In this document: positions 24,064-33,049 of the stretch, piece by piece
Position numbering within the stretch: position 1 is the first letter of the stretch
How the letters are laid out: every line of letters starts with the position of its first letter
Assembly: GCF_910579375.1 (NCBI RefSeq)
Contig: NZ_CAJTUJ010000003.1
Location: 1-55,301, forward strand
Origin: an uncultured Rikenella sp.
GTDB lineage: Bacteria; Bacteroidota; Bacteroidia; Bacteroidales; Rikenellaceae
Direction: 5' to 3'
DNA: 55,301 nucleotides
Position numbers and translations under genes: made by a program
Notes under the pieces: generated by a model
Seen by the model: the letters and a program-made list of their open reading frames with translations, nothing else
What the model was told of the DNA's origin: nothing
Databases searched by the model: none

Positions 24064-24114
24064 AGCGGCTCGTCTTTTCTACGTGTAAGAGAAAAGGCGA
24101 GCCGCTTGTTTTTC
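24064..24114 (+). terminator. Terminator of nadB
   Basis: A 17-bp stem with one mismatch (AGCGGCTCGTCTTTTCT with its partner) is followed by TGTTTTT. Confidence 0.9.
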
Positions 24115-24315
24115 TGGCAGTCAGGTCGTCGGACTCGTTATAAAGCCATGATTCGATCAATTACACAACCACCACAACTCTATCTCCTCTGAATATTCTG
24201 CTGCTTCCTTGAACTCTTTGGAGTTGAAGTGATAAGTGCCGAGTGCGCTGTGTTCGTTCGTGGTGAACGCTTTCCAAACGATACAATACCCTATTCCCGT
24301 TTCTGCGTCGTAATG

Positions 24316-25464
24316 TCAGGCGTCTTCATCACCGAATTGATCGTTGCCGGAGAGTGTTGCTTGTCCGATTGAACTTCCTATGGTTAATGATTCGGTGTTG
24401 ATCGCACGAAAATCGATGCTTTGACGGTTCTCCGTATAGAATGCTCCATAAACCTCATTGTCCATCAGGAACGGAATGAAGTATTCGAGGCTTTTTTCAC
24501 CGGGGATAATTTTTTTATCTGCGATGTTCAGTTGGGTCAATTGAATGACGTCATTGTCTTCTTCTTCGATCCAGATCGGAACGATCAGGCTTTTCGAAAT
24601 CGGATCGTATACTAAGGGATGAAGGTCTCTTTCCGTGTCGATGTTGATCAAGTTCGATAATCCCAAGGCTTCCTGCAACGAACCGAAGTCGGCTACACTG
24701 GTCTGTGCCGCTGTATTCGGATCGATGGAAACCAATGAAAACAAGATTTCGTGATGTTCTTCCTCATTGGTTTTTTGATCGATCAGTGCGTGCAATTGAC
24801 CGTCGATCAGGCACAGCGAGTAATGGGTGTCTTCCTGGTCGGTCAGTAATCCGACTTTTTCTATGGTTTTCTTGTCGGGGTCTATTCGGTACAGTTCCGA
24901 TTGTTCTGCAAAGTCGTTCTCGGGATCTTCGAAGCTCTTATTGCAATATATCAGACCACTGGTTGGATCTGCGACCAAAGACTCCCACTGTGCATATTGA
25001 TTGCCGGGGATGGATATGATTTCGGTCAGTTTTCCCGTTGTTTTGTCGATTTCCCAAAACACAGTGGTGTTACCGTCATCGGACGAGCCGATACCGTAGA
25101 GTTTGGCGGCGGCGGAGGGTTCGGCTACGGTAATTTTTCCGAGGGGCATCTCCCGGTCGTCGCGCTTGAGCAGAACGGTCTGTTCGCCCGCCGGAAGTCC
25201 CTGCGGGACGATAAAGGTAATTTCGGTGGCAGTCTGTTTGGTGACCGTAGCCTGAATGTCGTCCGTGGCTTTGGTCTGAGCGCGGAACCAAATTTCGTCC
25301 GCAGCGGTGAAGCCCGATCCTTTGATAGTTACCGCTGCTCCCGGCGCGAATGTTTCGGTGGCAGGCGGCAAAACGGTGTTTTCGACCAACGACGGGGTCG
25401 AGTCTTTTTTACAGCCGTTCAGGGCGACGAGGCCCAAACTCAACAGTACCAGAATTTTTCTCAT
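24316..25464 (-). CDS. TIG/IPT-domain lipoprotein, possibly truncated by TGA
   Basis: A 382-residue lipoprotein (L-N-G-C, Cys18). An IPT/TIG fold covers about residues 33-115: P-A-T-E-T-F-A-P-G-A-A-V-T-I-K-G-S-G-F, then L-P-A-G-E-Q-T-V-L-L. The rest (about 120-382) has the pattern of a seven-bladed propeller or quinoprotein-like repeat (S-L-V-A-D-P-T-S-G-L-I-Y, L-Y-R-I-D-P-D-K-K-T, L-V-Y-D-P-I-S-K-S-L). It is a surface or periplasmic protein of unknown ligand. After the TGA at 24316-24318 the same frame stays open for 52 more codons to a TGA at 24157-24159, with protein-like composition. Confidence 0.75.
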   Translation of the reverse strand: MRKILVLLSLGLVALNGCKKDSTPSLVENTVLPPATETFAPGAAVTIKGSGFTAADEIWFRAQTKATDDIQATVTKQTATEITFIVPQGLPAGEQTVLLKRDDREMPLGKITVAEPSAAAKLYGIGSSDDGNTTVFWEIDKTTGKLTEIISIPGNQYAQWESLVADPTSGLIYCNKSFEDPENDFAEQSELYRIDPDKKTIEKVGLLTDQEDTHYSLCLIDGQLHALIDQKTNEEEHHEILFSLVSIDPNTAAQTSVADFGSLQEALGLSNLINIDTERDLHPLVYDPISKSLIVPIWIEEEDNDVIQLTQLNIADKKIIPGEKSLEYFIPFLMDNEVYGAFYTENRQSIDFRAINTESLTIGSSIGQATLSGNDQFGDEDA

Positions 25465-25511
25465 GGCTTTTTTGTTTGTTTTGGTGAGTAAAAAGGAACG
25501 TATACAAACAA

Positions 25512-25672
25512 AAAGCGTGGGCCTTGAATCTTATTTGCTATCCAGGTATCGCCAAACACCGTGCAACCAAATAAGTAAAGCCCACGTGTCGCCACGTGAG
25601 CGTTACCGCTTTACTTTTGGTTGCTTCTAAAATTGGCGATTTTGGATAGCAAAAAGTAAGCTAAACGCTTTT
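25512..25672. repeat. Large imperfect inverted-repeat element
   Basis: Nested arms pair over about 160 nt: TTTGCTATCC...ATCGCC (25534-25553) with 25635-25653, GCAACCAAATAAGTAAAGC (25563-25581) with 25608-25624, and an apical CACGTG-TCGC-CACGTG (25583-25598). The ends AAAGCGT/ACGCTTT also match. It sits upstream of the TIG lipoprotein start. It may be a structured leader RNA or a MITE-like mobile remnant. No known riboswitch was recognised. Confidence 0.55.
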
Positions 25673-25748
25673 ATGTATGTCTTACAAAGAGAGGTTTATC
25701 TCATCGGCAAGTGGTTTTGTTATGCCATAAAGATAGTAAAAAATAAAA

Positions 25749-26178
25749 AAGCAAGGGGTATAAGCCGGGTTCTGTACTTTTCGCGGCGGCACTGCGCGAG
25801 TGTGCTTACCCGCTCTGAAAAGCCTCTGCCATTTATCCAGCCCGGCGGTCTCCCGCCGGATCGTCAGCAACCTACCCCCCGACTCGGACGGGCAGCCCTT
25901 CGGAAACGCGCGATGCGTCTCGGCGTCGGTGTACATGGTCTTGCAACCCGCAGTTCGTACGGCTGCCGGCGTCGCCGTCGGCACCGGTGGGCTCTTACCC
26001 CGCCTTTTCACCCTTACCGCTGTCCTTTACGGATAGCGGCGGTCGTTTTCTGTTACGATCTGCACGAGCTCGCGCCCGTCTGGCAGTTTCACCAGTGCGG
26101 TGCCCTGTGTTGCCCGGACTTTCCTCCCCTCCCGATTCACCCGAAAGCGTCGGAAGCAGCGGCAGAGCCCCCTTGCTT
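25749..26178 (-). ncRNA. rnpB: RNase P RNA
   Basis: The catalytic RNA of RNase P, about 430 nt, bacterial type A. On the minus strand the 5' part holds the universal GAGGAAAGTCCGGGC (26112-26126) and the 3' end the ACAGAACCCGGCTTAT element (25760-25775). Helix P1 is visible as AAGCAAGGGG at the 5' end (26169-26178) pairing with CCCCTTGCTT at the 3' end (25749-25758). A T-rich tract after P1 (to about 25736) would end transcription. A weak -7-like TAATTTCA lies about 10-20 nt upstream of the 5' end. Overlapping protein frames here are not coding. Confidence 0.95.
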
Positions 26179-26215
26179 CTATTTAATTGAAATTAAACAA
26201 TTCTTTGCCCTTGCT

Positions 26216-26492
26216 GGAACCGTACCTTTTCTGAAGAAAAGGTACCCAAAAGACTTTCATGATAGCTACGCTACTCCTTAGGCTCCGCAGTCCTCACGTT
26301 TTGCGAGTCTGTTGGGCTGGGTTTTCGGCGAGCGCGCTTAGGGTATTATGCCCAACAATTATTTAGCGCGCTGCGCCGGAAAACCACAGCCCAACGAACT
26401 AACCGAGATTTGGGTCTCCGGCAGCTGGAGGATGCGCAAGCATCCGTCTGAAGTTTTTCTGATTCTCTTTGTGAACAAAGAGAACAGTACCG
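26216..26492. repeat. Structured dispersed repeat, copy 1
   Basis: A 277-nt element with three hairpins: left GTACCTTTTC-TGAA-GAAAAGGTAC (26222-26245), a long central stem of about 28 bp (26311-26338 with 26365-26395, containing AGCGCGCT), and right TTCTCTTTG-TGAA-CAAAGAGAA (26463-26484). A small hairpin GGATGC-GCAA-GCATCC lies right of centre. It has the same layout as the copy at 49.2 kb. It holds no gene and fills the gap between rnpB and the DUF2027 gene. Confidence 0.6.
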
Positions 26493-26509
26493 TCCATAGG
26501 TTAAGAAAG

Positions 26510-27712
26510 TTATTTCAAGAAAACCATAATCGCTCCGTATCCGTACTCCGCAAACGAAGCATCCTGATACCGCAACTTCGGATAGTTGCGTTTGAGCTCT
26601 TTTTCGATCTCGTACCGCAATTTCCCCTTTCCTACCCCATGGATAAAGACGATCCTTTTTTGTCGGCCTGCTTTGACAGCGCCGTCGAGAGCCACCGTAA
26701 AACGCGCCAACTGAGCCTTCAGTATCTCGCCCGGAGCCATTCCGTCCGTCGAGTCGAGAATCGCTTCGGCGTGCAAGTCTACCACCTCCTCGTCTTTCGT
26801 CGAAGGCTTGTGCGGAACGGTATTCTCCTTCGGTTTCGGCACCCGCGTCGGAATAACCGGAGCCGCCGTATCGGTCGCCTCATTGGACGACGCTAGCACG
26901 AACTCCAAGGCCGCCGCCTCGAAGTAATCGTTTTCGACGAACGAAGCCGCCCGCACGAATTTCAGCGGGTGCAGCTCCAGGTCGAATGCCTCCACAGCCT
27001 GCGGCACGAATGCCGTCGGTTTGTACGGCAACAGACTGATGTGCAAGGTCGAAATCTCGGCCAGCTCCGCCCGCCGGTAGAGCTTGATTTGCTGTTTGGA
27101 ATCCGCTGCCAACGTTCCGCTGGCGATCGTCCGCACGAAAACCCCTCCGCCCCGTTGTTCCCGCCTTGCGATGTTGTAGAAGAGCGTGTAGCTGCTGTCG
27201 TTCACCAACCACGCCTCCAGGTCCGCATTTTCGGCCGGTTTATCCGTATCCGCCACCGGAACGAAGAGCAGTTTCACGAGATAATCCGTCACCTCCCACG
27301 GTGCCTTTTCCGGCGCTGCCGGCGTGGCATCGACCTCGGTTTCCGCTACGGACGCGGTGAACGACTTCCGGAATTTCGACAGGTCAATCGGCTCGTCGTC
27401 TTCGTAATCGTCCGCCAGCGAAACCCGACCGTAATTATTCAACCCCCGCACCGTCGCCCGTTGTTTGCGGTTCGGCGTTTCGCCCGTATGCGCGGCATGG
27501 GCCGAGGAGGATAACGGTTTGGGGTCGGACGGGCCGATTTTGACAATCGCCGCATTTTCGGCTTCGATCTCCACCTCCACGATATCGCTGATCAAGGCCG
27601 GAATCTCGAATCCGTCTTCCACTTCGACGTAGGCCATGTTTCCCTGTATGGAACGCACGATGCCCACGCCCGTGTCCGATACGAATTTTACCCGGCTGCC
27701 TGCTTTAATCAT
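26510..27712 (-). CDS. DUF2027 protein with C-terminal Smr domain
   Basis: A 400-residue cytoplasmic protein. The N-terminus (G-S-R-V-K-F-V-S-D-T-G-V-G-I-V) is a KOW/SH3-like fold, the middle (about residues 130-290) is the DUF2027 domain, and residues about 315-400 form a small MutS-related domain with V-D-L-H-A-E-A and the G-V-G-K-G-K-L-R loop (family H-G-x-G). Smr domains act as nicking nucleases or bind nucleic acid. The role in Bacteroidota is not established. It is divergent from queA with a shared 37-nt gap. Confidence 0.88.
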   Translation of the reverse strand: MIKAGSRVKFVSDTGVGIVRSIQGNMAYVEVEDGFEIPALISDIVEVEIEAENAAIVKIGPSDPKPLSSSAHAAHTGETPNRKQRATVRGLNNYGRVSLADDYEDDEPIDLSKFRKSFTASVAETEVDATPAAPEKAPWEVTDYLVKLLFVPVADTDKPAENADLEAWLVNDSSYTLFYNIARREQRGGGVFVRTIASGTLAADSKQQIKLYRRAELAEISTLHISLLPYKPTAFVPQAVEAFDLELHPLKFVRAASFVENDYFEAAALEFVLASSNEATDTAAPVIPTRVPKPKENTVPHKPSTKDEEVVDLHAEAILDSTDGMAPGEILKAQLARFTVALDGAVKAGRQKRIVFIHGVGKGKLRYEIEKELKRNYPKLRYQDASFAEYGYGAIMVFLK

Positions 27713-27722
27713 AGTTTATCGC

Positions 27723-27740
27723 TAAATTTGTGCAAAATTA
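27723..27740. promoter_or_regulatory. Overlapping divergent promoters for queA and DUF2027 gene
   Basis: TAAATTTG at 27723-27730 on the plus strand and TAATTTTG at 27733-27740 on the minus strand both match TAnnTTTG, 20 nt from each start codon. Only two bases separate them. Confidence 0.55.
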
Positions 27741-27749
27741 ACGGTTTTG

Positions 27750-28961
27750 ATGGAGAAGGCAATAGCCATTTCGGAATTCGATTATCCGCTGCCGGACGAA
27801 CGGATCGCCCGTTTTCCGCTGGCGGAGCGGGCGGATTCCAAACTTTTGCTCTACCGCGGGGGGGCGGTCGGCGAAAGCGTTTTTCGGCAGGTCGCCGATT
27901 TTCTGCCGGCCGGGGCGACGGTCGTGTTCAACGATACCCGGGTGATTCGGGCTCGGCTTCTGTTCCATAAAGCGACGGGGGCGCGGATCGAAATTTTCTG
28001 TCTGGAACCGGCCGAACCGGCGGATTACGAACGGGCGTTTGCGGTGAGGGGCTCTTGTGCGTGGCACTGTATCGTGGGCAACTCCAAAAAGTGGAAAGAG
28101 GGGCCTTTGGCGATCAAATACGGCGGGGGAATTTTGTCGGCGGAACGTATGCCCGACTTGTCGGGAGGGGATATTATTCGCTTTAGTTGGAGTTCGGAAC
28201 ATACGTTCGGTCAGCTGCTGGAGCTGCTGGGACGGACTCCGATACCGCCCTACTTGTGTCGCGAGAGCGAGGAGATCGACACGGTGCGTTATCAGACAGT
28301 CTATTCGCGGTGGGAAGGGTCGGTGGCGGCGCCGACGGCAGGGCTGCATTTCACGCCGGAGATCATCGAGTCGTTGCCGGAGCGGGGATTTCGGACGGAG
28401 CGGGTGACGTTGCATGTCGGGGCGGGGACGTTTCTGCCGGTCAAGGCGGCGGATGCGCGGGAGCATCATATGCACACGGAGGTTTTTCAGGTTGATATAG
28501 AAACGCTCGAACGGCTGGCGGCGGCGGTTGGCGGAGCGGGGATCGTAGCGGTGGGGACGACGTCGGTGCGGACGCTGGAGTCGCTGGCGGTGTTGGGCGA
28601 GCGAGTTTTGCTCCGGGGAGATGCGGAGCCGGAGCGGGTGGTCGGCCAGTGGGAGGCTTACGAGAACGGGGCTACTGCGGCGAATGCTTCTGCACCTTTG
28701 GCGGCATTGGCCGGGTGGATGCAGAAGCGGGGTTTGACGCAGTTGCAGGGGGCGACGGAGATTATGATCGTGCCGGGCTACCGGTGGCGGACGATGCGGG
28801 GCCTGATCACCAACTTCCACCAGCCGCAGAGTACGCTGTTGCTCCTGATTTCGGCTTTGGTCGGAGAGCGTTGGCGCGAGATTTACGCATACGCTTTGGA
28901 TCACGGATTCCGTTTCCTGAGTTACGGGGATTCGTCGTTGTTGTTACCGAACGAAAAGTAA
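27750..28961 (+). CDS. queA: S-adenosylmethionine:tRNA ribosyltransferase-isomerase
   Basis: A 403-residue QueA, which transfers the ribosyl group of SAM onto preQ1 at tRNA position 34 to give epoxyqueuosine. It begins F-D-Y-P-L-P-D-E-R-I-A near residue 9, then T-V-V-F-N-D-T-R-V-I-R-A-R-L, P-T-A-G-L-H-F-T-P and Y-R-W-R-T-M-R-G-L-I-T-N-F-H-Q-P-Q-S-T-L. Length and motifs are normal. It is first in a four-gene plus-strand run with DJ-1, ygiQ and dnaB. The ATG at 27750 is preferred over TTG at 27747. Confidence 0.95.
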   Translation: MEKAIAISEFDYPLPDERIARFPLAERADSKLLLYRGGAVGESVFRQVADFLPAGATVVFNDTRVIRARLLFHKATGARIEIFCLEPAEPADYERAFAVRGSCAWHCIVGNSKKWKEGPLAIKYGGGILSAERMPDLSGGDIIRFSWSSEHTFGQLLELLGRTPIPPYLCRESEEIDTVRYQTVYSRWEGSVAAPTAGLHFTPEIIESLPERGFRTERVTLHVGAGTFLPVKAADAREHHMHTEVFQVDIETLERLAAAVGGAGIVAVGTTSVRTLESLAVLGERVLLRGDAEPERVVGQWEAYENGATAANASAPLAALAGWMQKRGLTQLQGATEIMIVPGYRWRTMRGLITNFHQPQSTLLLLISALVGERWREIYAYALDHGFRFLSYGDSSLLLPNEK

Positions 28962-28974
28962 AAATGGAAATAGC

Positions 28975-29550
28975 ATGAAAGAGGTTTTGCTGGTCTTATT
29001 GAATGAATATGCCGATTGGGAGAGCGCTTTTTTGGCTGCCGGATTGCGGAGCGGCGGGCGGTATGTACCGCGTGTGGTGGGGCCGACGCGCGAGGCGGTG
29101 GGTTCGATCGGCGGTTTCCGGACGTTGCCGGATTACGATTTCGCAACGCTGCCGGAGGAGTACGCTGCGCTGGTGTTGATCGGCGGCACCGGCTGGCAGT
29201 CGGCCGAGGCGGAACGGGTGGCGGAGTTGGCGCAGCGTGCGCGGGAGCGGGGGAAGATTGTAGGGGGGATCTGTAATGGGGCTTCGTTTTTGGCGGCTCA
29301 TGGATTTCTGAACGGAGTGCTGCATACGGGGAATACGGTGGAACAGTTGAAGTTGTGGGGCGGAGAGCGGTATACCAACGAGGCGGGGTTTGTGGAGCGG
29401 CAGGCGGTGGCCGACGGAGGGATCGTGACGGCGAACGGGACGGGATATTTGGAGTTTTCTCGTGAGCTGTTGCTATTGCTGGAGGCCGATGCGCCGGAAC
29501 GGATCGAGGCTGATTACGCTTTCCAAAAAAACGGGCTCTATACCGTCTAA
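28975..29550 (+). CDS. DJ-1/PfpI family protein
   Basis: A 191-residue protein of the DJ-1/PfpI (class I glutamine amidotransferase-like) superfamily. The nucleophile elbow G-G-I-C-N-G-A-S near residue 100 supplies the reactive Cys, L-I-G-G-T-G-W near residue 67 is the oxyanion segment, and V-T-A-N-G-T-G-Y matches the usual T-x-x-G strand. Such proteins act as chaperones, glyoxalases or hydrolases. It lies 13 nt after queA and 10 nt before ygiQ. Confidence 0.85.
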   Translation: MKEVLLVLLNEYADWESAFLAAGLRSGGRYVPRVVGPTREAVGSIGGFRTLPDYDFATLPEEYAALVLIGGTGWQSAEAERVAELAQRARERGKIVGGICNGASFLAAHGFLNGVLHTGNTVEQLKLWGGERYTNEAGFVERQAVADGGIVTANGTGYLEFSRELLLLLEADAPERIEADYAFQKNGLYTV

Positions 29551-29560
29551 TTTGTTATTG

Positions 29561-31351
29561 ATGGTTTCACCGAACGCATTTTTGCCCACTTCGGCTAAGG
29601 AGGTGGCTGCGCGCGGGTGGGAAGAATTGGATGTCATTCTTTTCACCGGGGATGCGTATGTCGACCATCCGGCGTTCGGTGCGGCGGTGATCGGGCGGCT
29701 GTTGGAGGCCGAGGGCTATCGGGTGGCGATCGTGCCGCAGCCGAACTGGCGGGACGATTTGCGGGATTTCCGGAAGTTGGGCAAGCCGCGCTTGTTTTTC
29801 GGCGTGACGGCCGGAGCGATGGACTCGATGGTGAACCACTACACGGCTACGCGGCGTAGGCGGTCGGACGATGCTTACACGCCGGGCGGTCGGGCGGGGC
29901 AAAGGCCGGACTACCCGACTTTGGTCTACACGCGGATATTGAAGGAGCTCTATCCGGGGGTGCCGGTCGTTATCGGAGGGATCGAGGCGTCGCTCAGGCG
30001 GCTGACCCATTACGATTATTGGGAAGATCGGCTCCGACCGTCGTTTCTGGTGGAGAGCGGGGCGGATCTGTTGACCTACGGAATGGGCGACCGGGTGATG
30101 GTCGAACTGGCGCGGCGGATGCACAACGGATTCAACCTCAAACGATTGGCGCGTTTGCCGCAGGTGGCCTATTTATCGGATTCGGTGCCGGAGGGGGCTT
30201 TGCAACTACATTCGTATGAGGATTGCGTGAAAAGCCCGGAAAAATTCGGCGAGAACTTTACGAAGATCGAAACCGAATCGAACCGTGTGGAGGCTTCGGT
30301 GTTGGCCGAAAAAACAGGGGATAAGTATGTGGTGGTCAATCCGCCCTACCCTTACCTGACGGAGGCCGAGATGGATCACAGTTTCGACCTGCCTTACACG
30401 CGGCTGCCCCATCCGCGATATCAGGGGAAGGGGGCGATTGCGGCGTATGAGATGATCAAACACTCGGTCAATCTGCACCGGGGATGTTTCGGTGGGTGCA
30501 GCTTTTGCACCATATCGGCGCATCAGGGAAAATTCGTCTCTTCGCGGAGCGAGAGGTCGATTCTGCGGGAGGTGGAACGCATTACGCAGATGGCCGATTT
30601 CCGGGGCAACTTGTCGGATATCGGCGGGCCGTCGGCCAATATGTATCGGATGGGAGGGCGGAACAAGGAGTTGTGCGGGCGGTGTACGAGGCCTTCGTGC
30701 ATCTTTCCGAAAGTCTGTCCGAACCTGGATAACGACCACCGGCCGTTGCTGGAGCTCTACCGGAAGATTCGCGGCGTAAAGGGGGTGAAGCACGCCTATA
30801 TCGGGAGCGGGATTCGGTACGACCTGTTCGACGGGTCGCCGTACCTGGACGAGGTGGTGAAGTACCACACGAGCGGGCGGTTGAAGGTGGCGCCGGAACA
30901 TACCTCGGACAAAGTGTTGGGGCTGATGCGGAAGCCGTCGTTCTCGCTTTTCGAGCAGTTGAACGAGCGGTTCCGCGGGATTTGCGAGCGCGAGGGGCTG
31001 CCGTACCAGTTGATACCTTACTTTATTTCGAGCCATCCGGGGTGTACGGAGGGCGATATGCGGGAGCTGGCGGAGATCACCAAACGGCTGAATTTTCGCT
31101 TGGAACAGGTGCAGGATCTGACGCCGACGCCGATGACCCTGAGTTCGGTGATGTTCTATACGGGGATGAATCCGTATACGGGAGAACGACTCTACGTGGC
31201 CCGCACGCGGGAGGAGAAGGAGCGGCAGAAGGCCCATTTTTTCTGGTACAAACGGCCGGCGGCGGTTCGGCAAGAAGGGGGCGTTAAGAAACGAAACGAA
31301 AGACCATGGCAGAATACAACAAAAAGGCCGCGGCGGAAGCCCGGCAGATAG
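29561..31351 (+). CDS. YgiQ family radical SAM protein
   Basis: A 596-residue member of the UPF0313/YgiQ family. The radical SAM cluster motif is H-R-G-C-F-G-G-C-S-F-C near residue 306. A B12-binding-like N-terminal domain has V-V-I-G-G-I-E-A-S-L-R-R. The family ends with C-x-R-C and V-Q-D-L-T-P-T-P-M-T-L-S-S-V-M-F-Y-T-G segments, and these are present. Biochemical function is unknown. I chose the ATG at 29561; an upstream ORF start at 29462 lies within the DJ-1 gene. The 3' end overlaps dnaB by 46 bp. Confidence 0.9.
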   Translation: MVSPNAFLPTSAKEVAARGWEELDVILFTGDAYVDHPAFGAAVIGRLLEAEGYRVAIVPQPNWRDDLRDFRKLGKPRLFFGVTAGAMDSMVNHYTATRRRRSDDAYTPGGRAGQRPDYPTLVYTRILKELYPGVPVVIGGIEASLRRLTHYDYWEDRLRPSFLVESGADLLTYGMGDRVMVELARRMHNGFNLKRLARLPQVAYLSDSVPEGALQLHSYEDCVKSPEKFGENFTKIETESNRVEASVLAEKTGDKYVVVNPPYPYLTEAEMDHSFDLPYTRLPHPRYQGKGAIAAYEMIKHSVNLHRGCFGGCSFCTISAHQGKFVSSRSERSILREVERITQMADFRGNLSDIGGPSANMYRMGGRNKELCGRCTRPSCIFPKVCPNLDNDHRPLLELYRKIRGVKGVKHAYIGSGIRYDLFDGSPYLDEVVKYHTSGRLKVAPEHTSDKVLGLMRKPSFSLFEQLNERFRGICEREGLPYQLIPYFISSHPGCTEGDMRELAEITKRLNFRLEQVQDLTPTPMTLSSVMFYTGMNPYTGERLYVARTREEKERQKAHFFWYKRPAAVRQEGGVKKRNERPWQNTTKRPRRKPGR

Positions 31352-32919
31352 CTTCGCGGCGTCAGACCTCGGAGTCGATCACGGCGGTGAGCCAGCAGAT
31401 GGGGGTGACGCCGCCGCAGGCGGTGGAGCTGGAAGAGGCGGTGCTCGGGGCGCTGATGCTCGAAAAGCATGCGATTCTCGGGATTCAGGAGATTCTGGTG
31501 CCCGAGTCGTTCTACCGCGAGGCTCATCAGATTATCTATCAGGCGATTCTTGACCTCTCGGCGCGGATCGAGCCGATCGACCTCTACACCGTCGGGCAGC
31601 AGCTTCAGAAAAAGGGGCAGCTGGCGATGGTGGGCGGGCCGGCCTACCTGGCAGAGTTGAGTCAGAAGGTGGGGTCGGCGGCGCACCTGGAGTTTCACGC
31701 CAAGATCGTGGCGCAGAAGTATGTCCAGCGGCAGCTGATTTCGGCTTCTACGGAGATTCAGAAACAGTCGTTCGACGACTCGATCGACGTCGATGAGCTG
31801 ATCAATCAGGCGGAGCAGGCCATCTTCGTGATTGCGGAGGGCAATATCCGGCGCGATGTGCAGAGTGCGCGCGATATCGTGAGCAAGGCGATCCAGAAAA
31901 TCGAGGAGGCGGCTCAGAAACCGGACGGCCTGAGCGGGATTCCGAGCGGATTCACCGATCTCGACCGACTGACGCTGGGGTGGCAGCCGTCGGACTTGGT
32001 GATTATCGCGGCGCGGCCGGCGATGGGGAAGACGGCTTTCGTGCTGACCATGGCGCGCAACATCTCGATCGACTACCAAAAGGCGGTGGCGGTCTTTTCG
32101 TTGGAAATGAGTTCGGTGCAGCTGATGACACGTCTGATTATCGGCGAGTCGGGGCTCACGTCGGAGAATATCAAGAACGGCCGACTCTCACCGGACGAGT
32201 GGAAACACCTCGAAACGTCGATCAAACCGCTGGCAGCGGCGCAGATGTTTATCGACGACACCCCTGCTCTTTCGATTTACGAGTTCCGTTCGAAGGTGCG
32301 GCGGCTCAAGGCGCAGCATAATATCGAGCTGGTGATTATCGACTACTTGCAGCTGATGACGGTGGGGACGACGGATAACCGGGGAAACCGGGAGCAGGAG
32401 GTGGCGACGATTTCGCGGACGCTCAAGGCGATTGCCAAGGAGTTGGATGTGCCGATTCTGGCGTTGTCGCAGCTGAGCCGGAATGTCGAAGCACGGGGCG
32501 GGACGAAGCGTCCTCAGCTTTCGGACTTGCGCGAGTCGGGGGCGATCGAGCAGGATGCGGATATCGTGGCGTTTATCCACCGGCCGGAGTATTATGGGAT
32601 GACGATGGACGAGGACGGGCAGCCGACGCAGGGGTTGGCGGAGATTATCGTGGCCAAGCACCGGAACGGGGCGGTGGATACGATTAAACTGCGTTTCCGG
32701 AAGGAGCAGGCGAAGTTCGTGGACTGGGACGATACGGGTTTCGGCGGTATCGTGGGCGGCGGAATGGATGGTTACAGTACGATTGCGTCGAGCGGTTTCG
32801 AATCGGATTTCGATGCGGGGGGACGTGTGGCCACTTTGGAAGGAGCTGCGGGAGGTGCGGGGCCGATCGATCCGTTTGCCTCGGCGGGCGGCGGGTTCGA
32901 CAGCGAACCGCCGTTTTAG
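31306..32919 (+). CDS. dnaB: Replicative DNA helicase DnaB
   Basis: A 537-residue hexameric helicase that unwinds DNA at replication forks. The N-terminal primase-binding domain (P-P-Q-A-V-E-L-E-E-A-V-L-G-A-L-M-L) lies at about residues 35-140. The RecA-like domain has Walker A A-R-P-A-M-G-K-T-A-F near residue 240, Walker B V-I-I-D-Y-L-Q-L-M near residue 345, and L-S-Q-L-S-R, E-Q-D-A-D-I-V and the R-finger region L-R-F-R-K-E-Q. The C-terminal 60 residues are Gly-rich and disordered. No intein is present. Overlaps the ygiQ end. Confidence 0.97.
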   Translation: MAEYNKKAAAEARQIASRRQTSESITAVSQQMGVTPPQAVELEEAVLGALMLEKHAILGIQEILVPESFYREAHQIIYQAILDLSARIEPIDLYTVGQQLQKKGQLAMVGGPAYLAELSQKVGSAAHLEFHAKIVAQKYVQRQLISASTEIQKQSFDDSIDVDELINQAEQAIFVIAEGNIRRDVQSARDIVSKAIQKIEEAAQKPDGLSGIPSGFTDLDRLTLGWQPSDLVIIAARPAMGKTAFVLTMARNISIDYQKAVAVFSLEMSSVQLMTRLIIGESGLTSENIKNGRLSPDEWKHLETSIKPLAAAQMFIDDTPALSIYEFRSKVRRLKAQHNIELVIIDYLQLMTVGTTDNRGNREQEVATISRTLKAIAKELDVPILALSQLSRNVEARGGTKRPQLSDLRESGAIEQDADIVAFIHRPEYYGMTMDEDGQPTQGLAEIIVAKHRNGAVDTIKLRFRKEQAKFVDWDDTGFGGIVGGGMDGYSTIASSGFESDFDAGGRVATLEGAAGGAGPIDPFASAGGGFDSEPPF

Positions 32920-33049
32920 TGCCCAAAAGACTTGACAAATGGAATGATTCTATGAGTCCATCCTCTACGGAGGGTTGGAACAATAACGATGTAGAATTAA
33001 ACAGGGGCAAGAATTTCCTACTCCTTGTTTTGCAGATATAACTTATTTT

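Noticed and set aside
25673..26281. 202-residue ORF and others over 25.7-26.2 kb
   Set aside because: The region is RNase P RNA; the ORFs have no protein-like composition.
26216..26492. tmRNA or other known RNA
   Set aside because: No tRNA-like ends or tag frame; hairpin layout matches the 49-kb copy instead.
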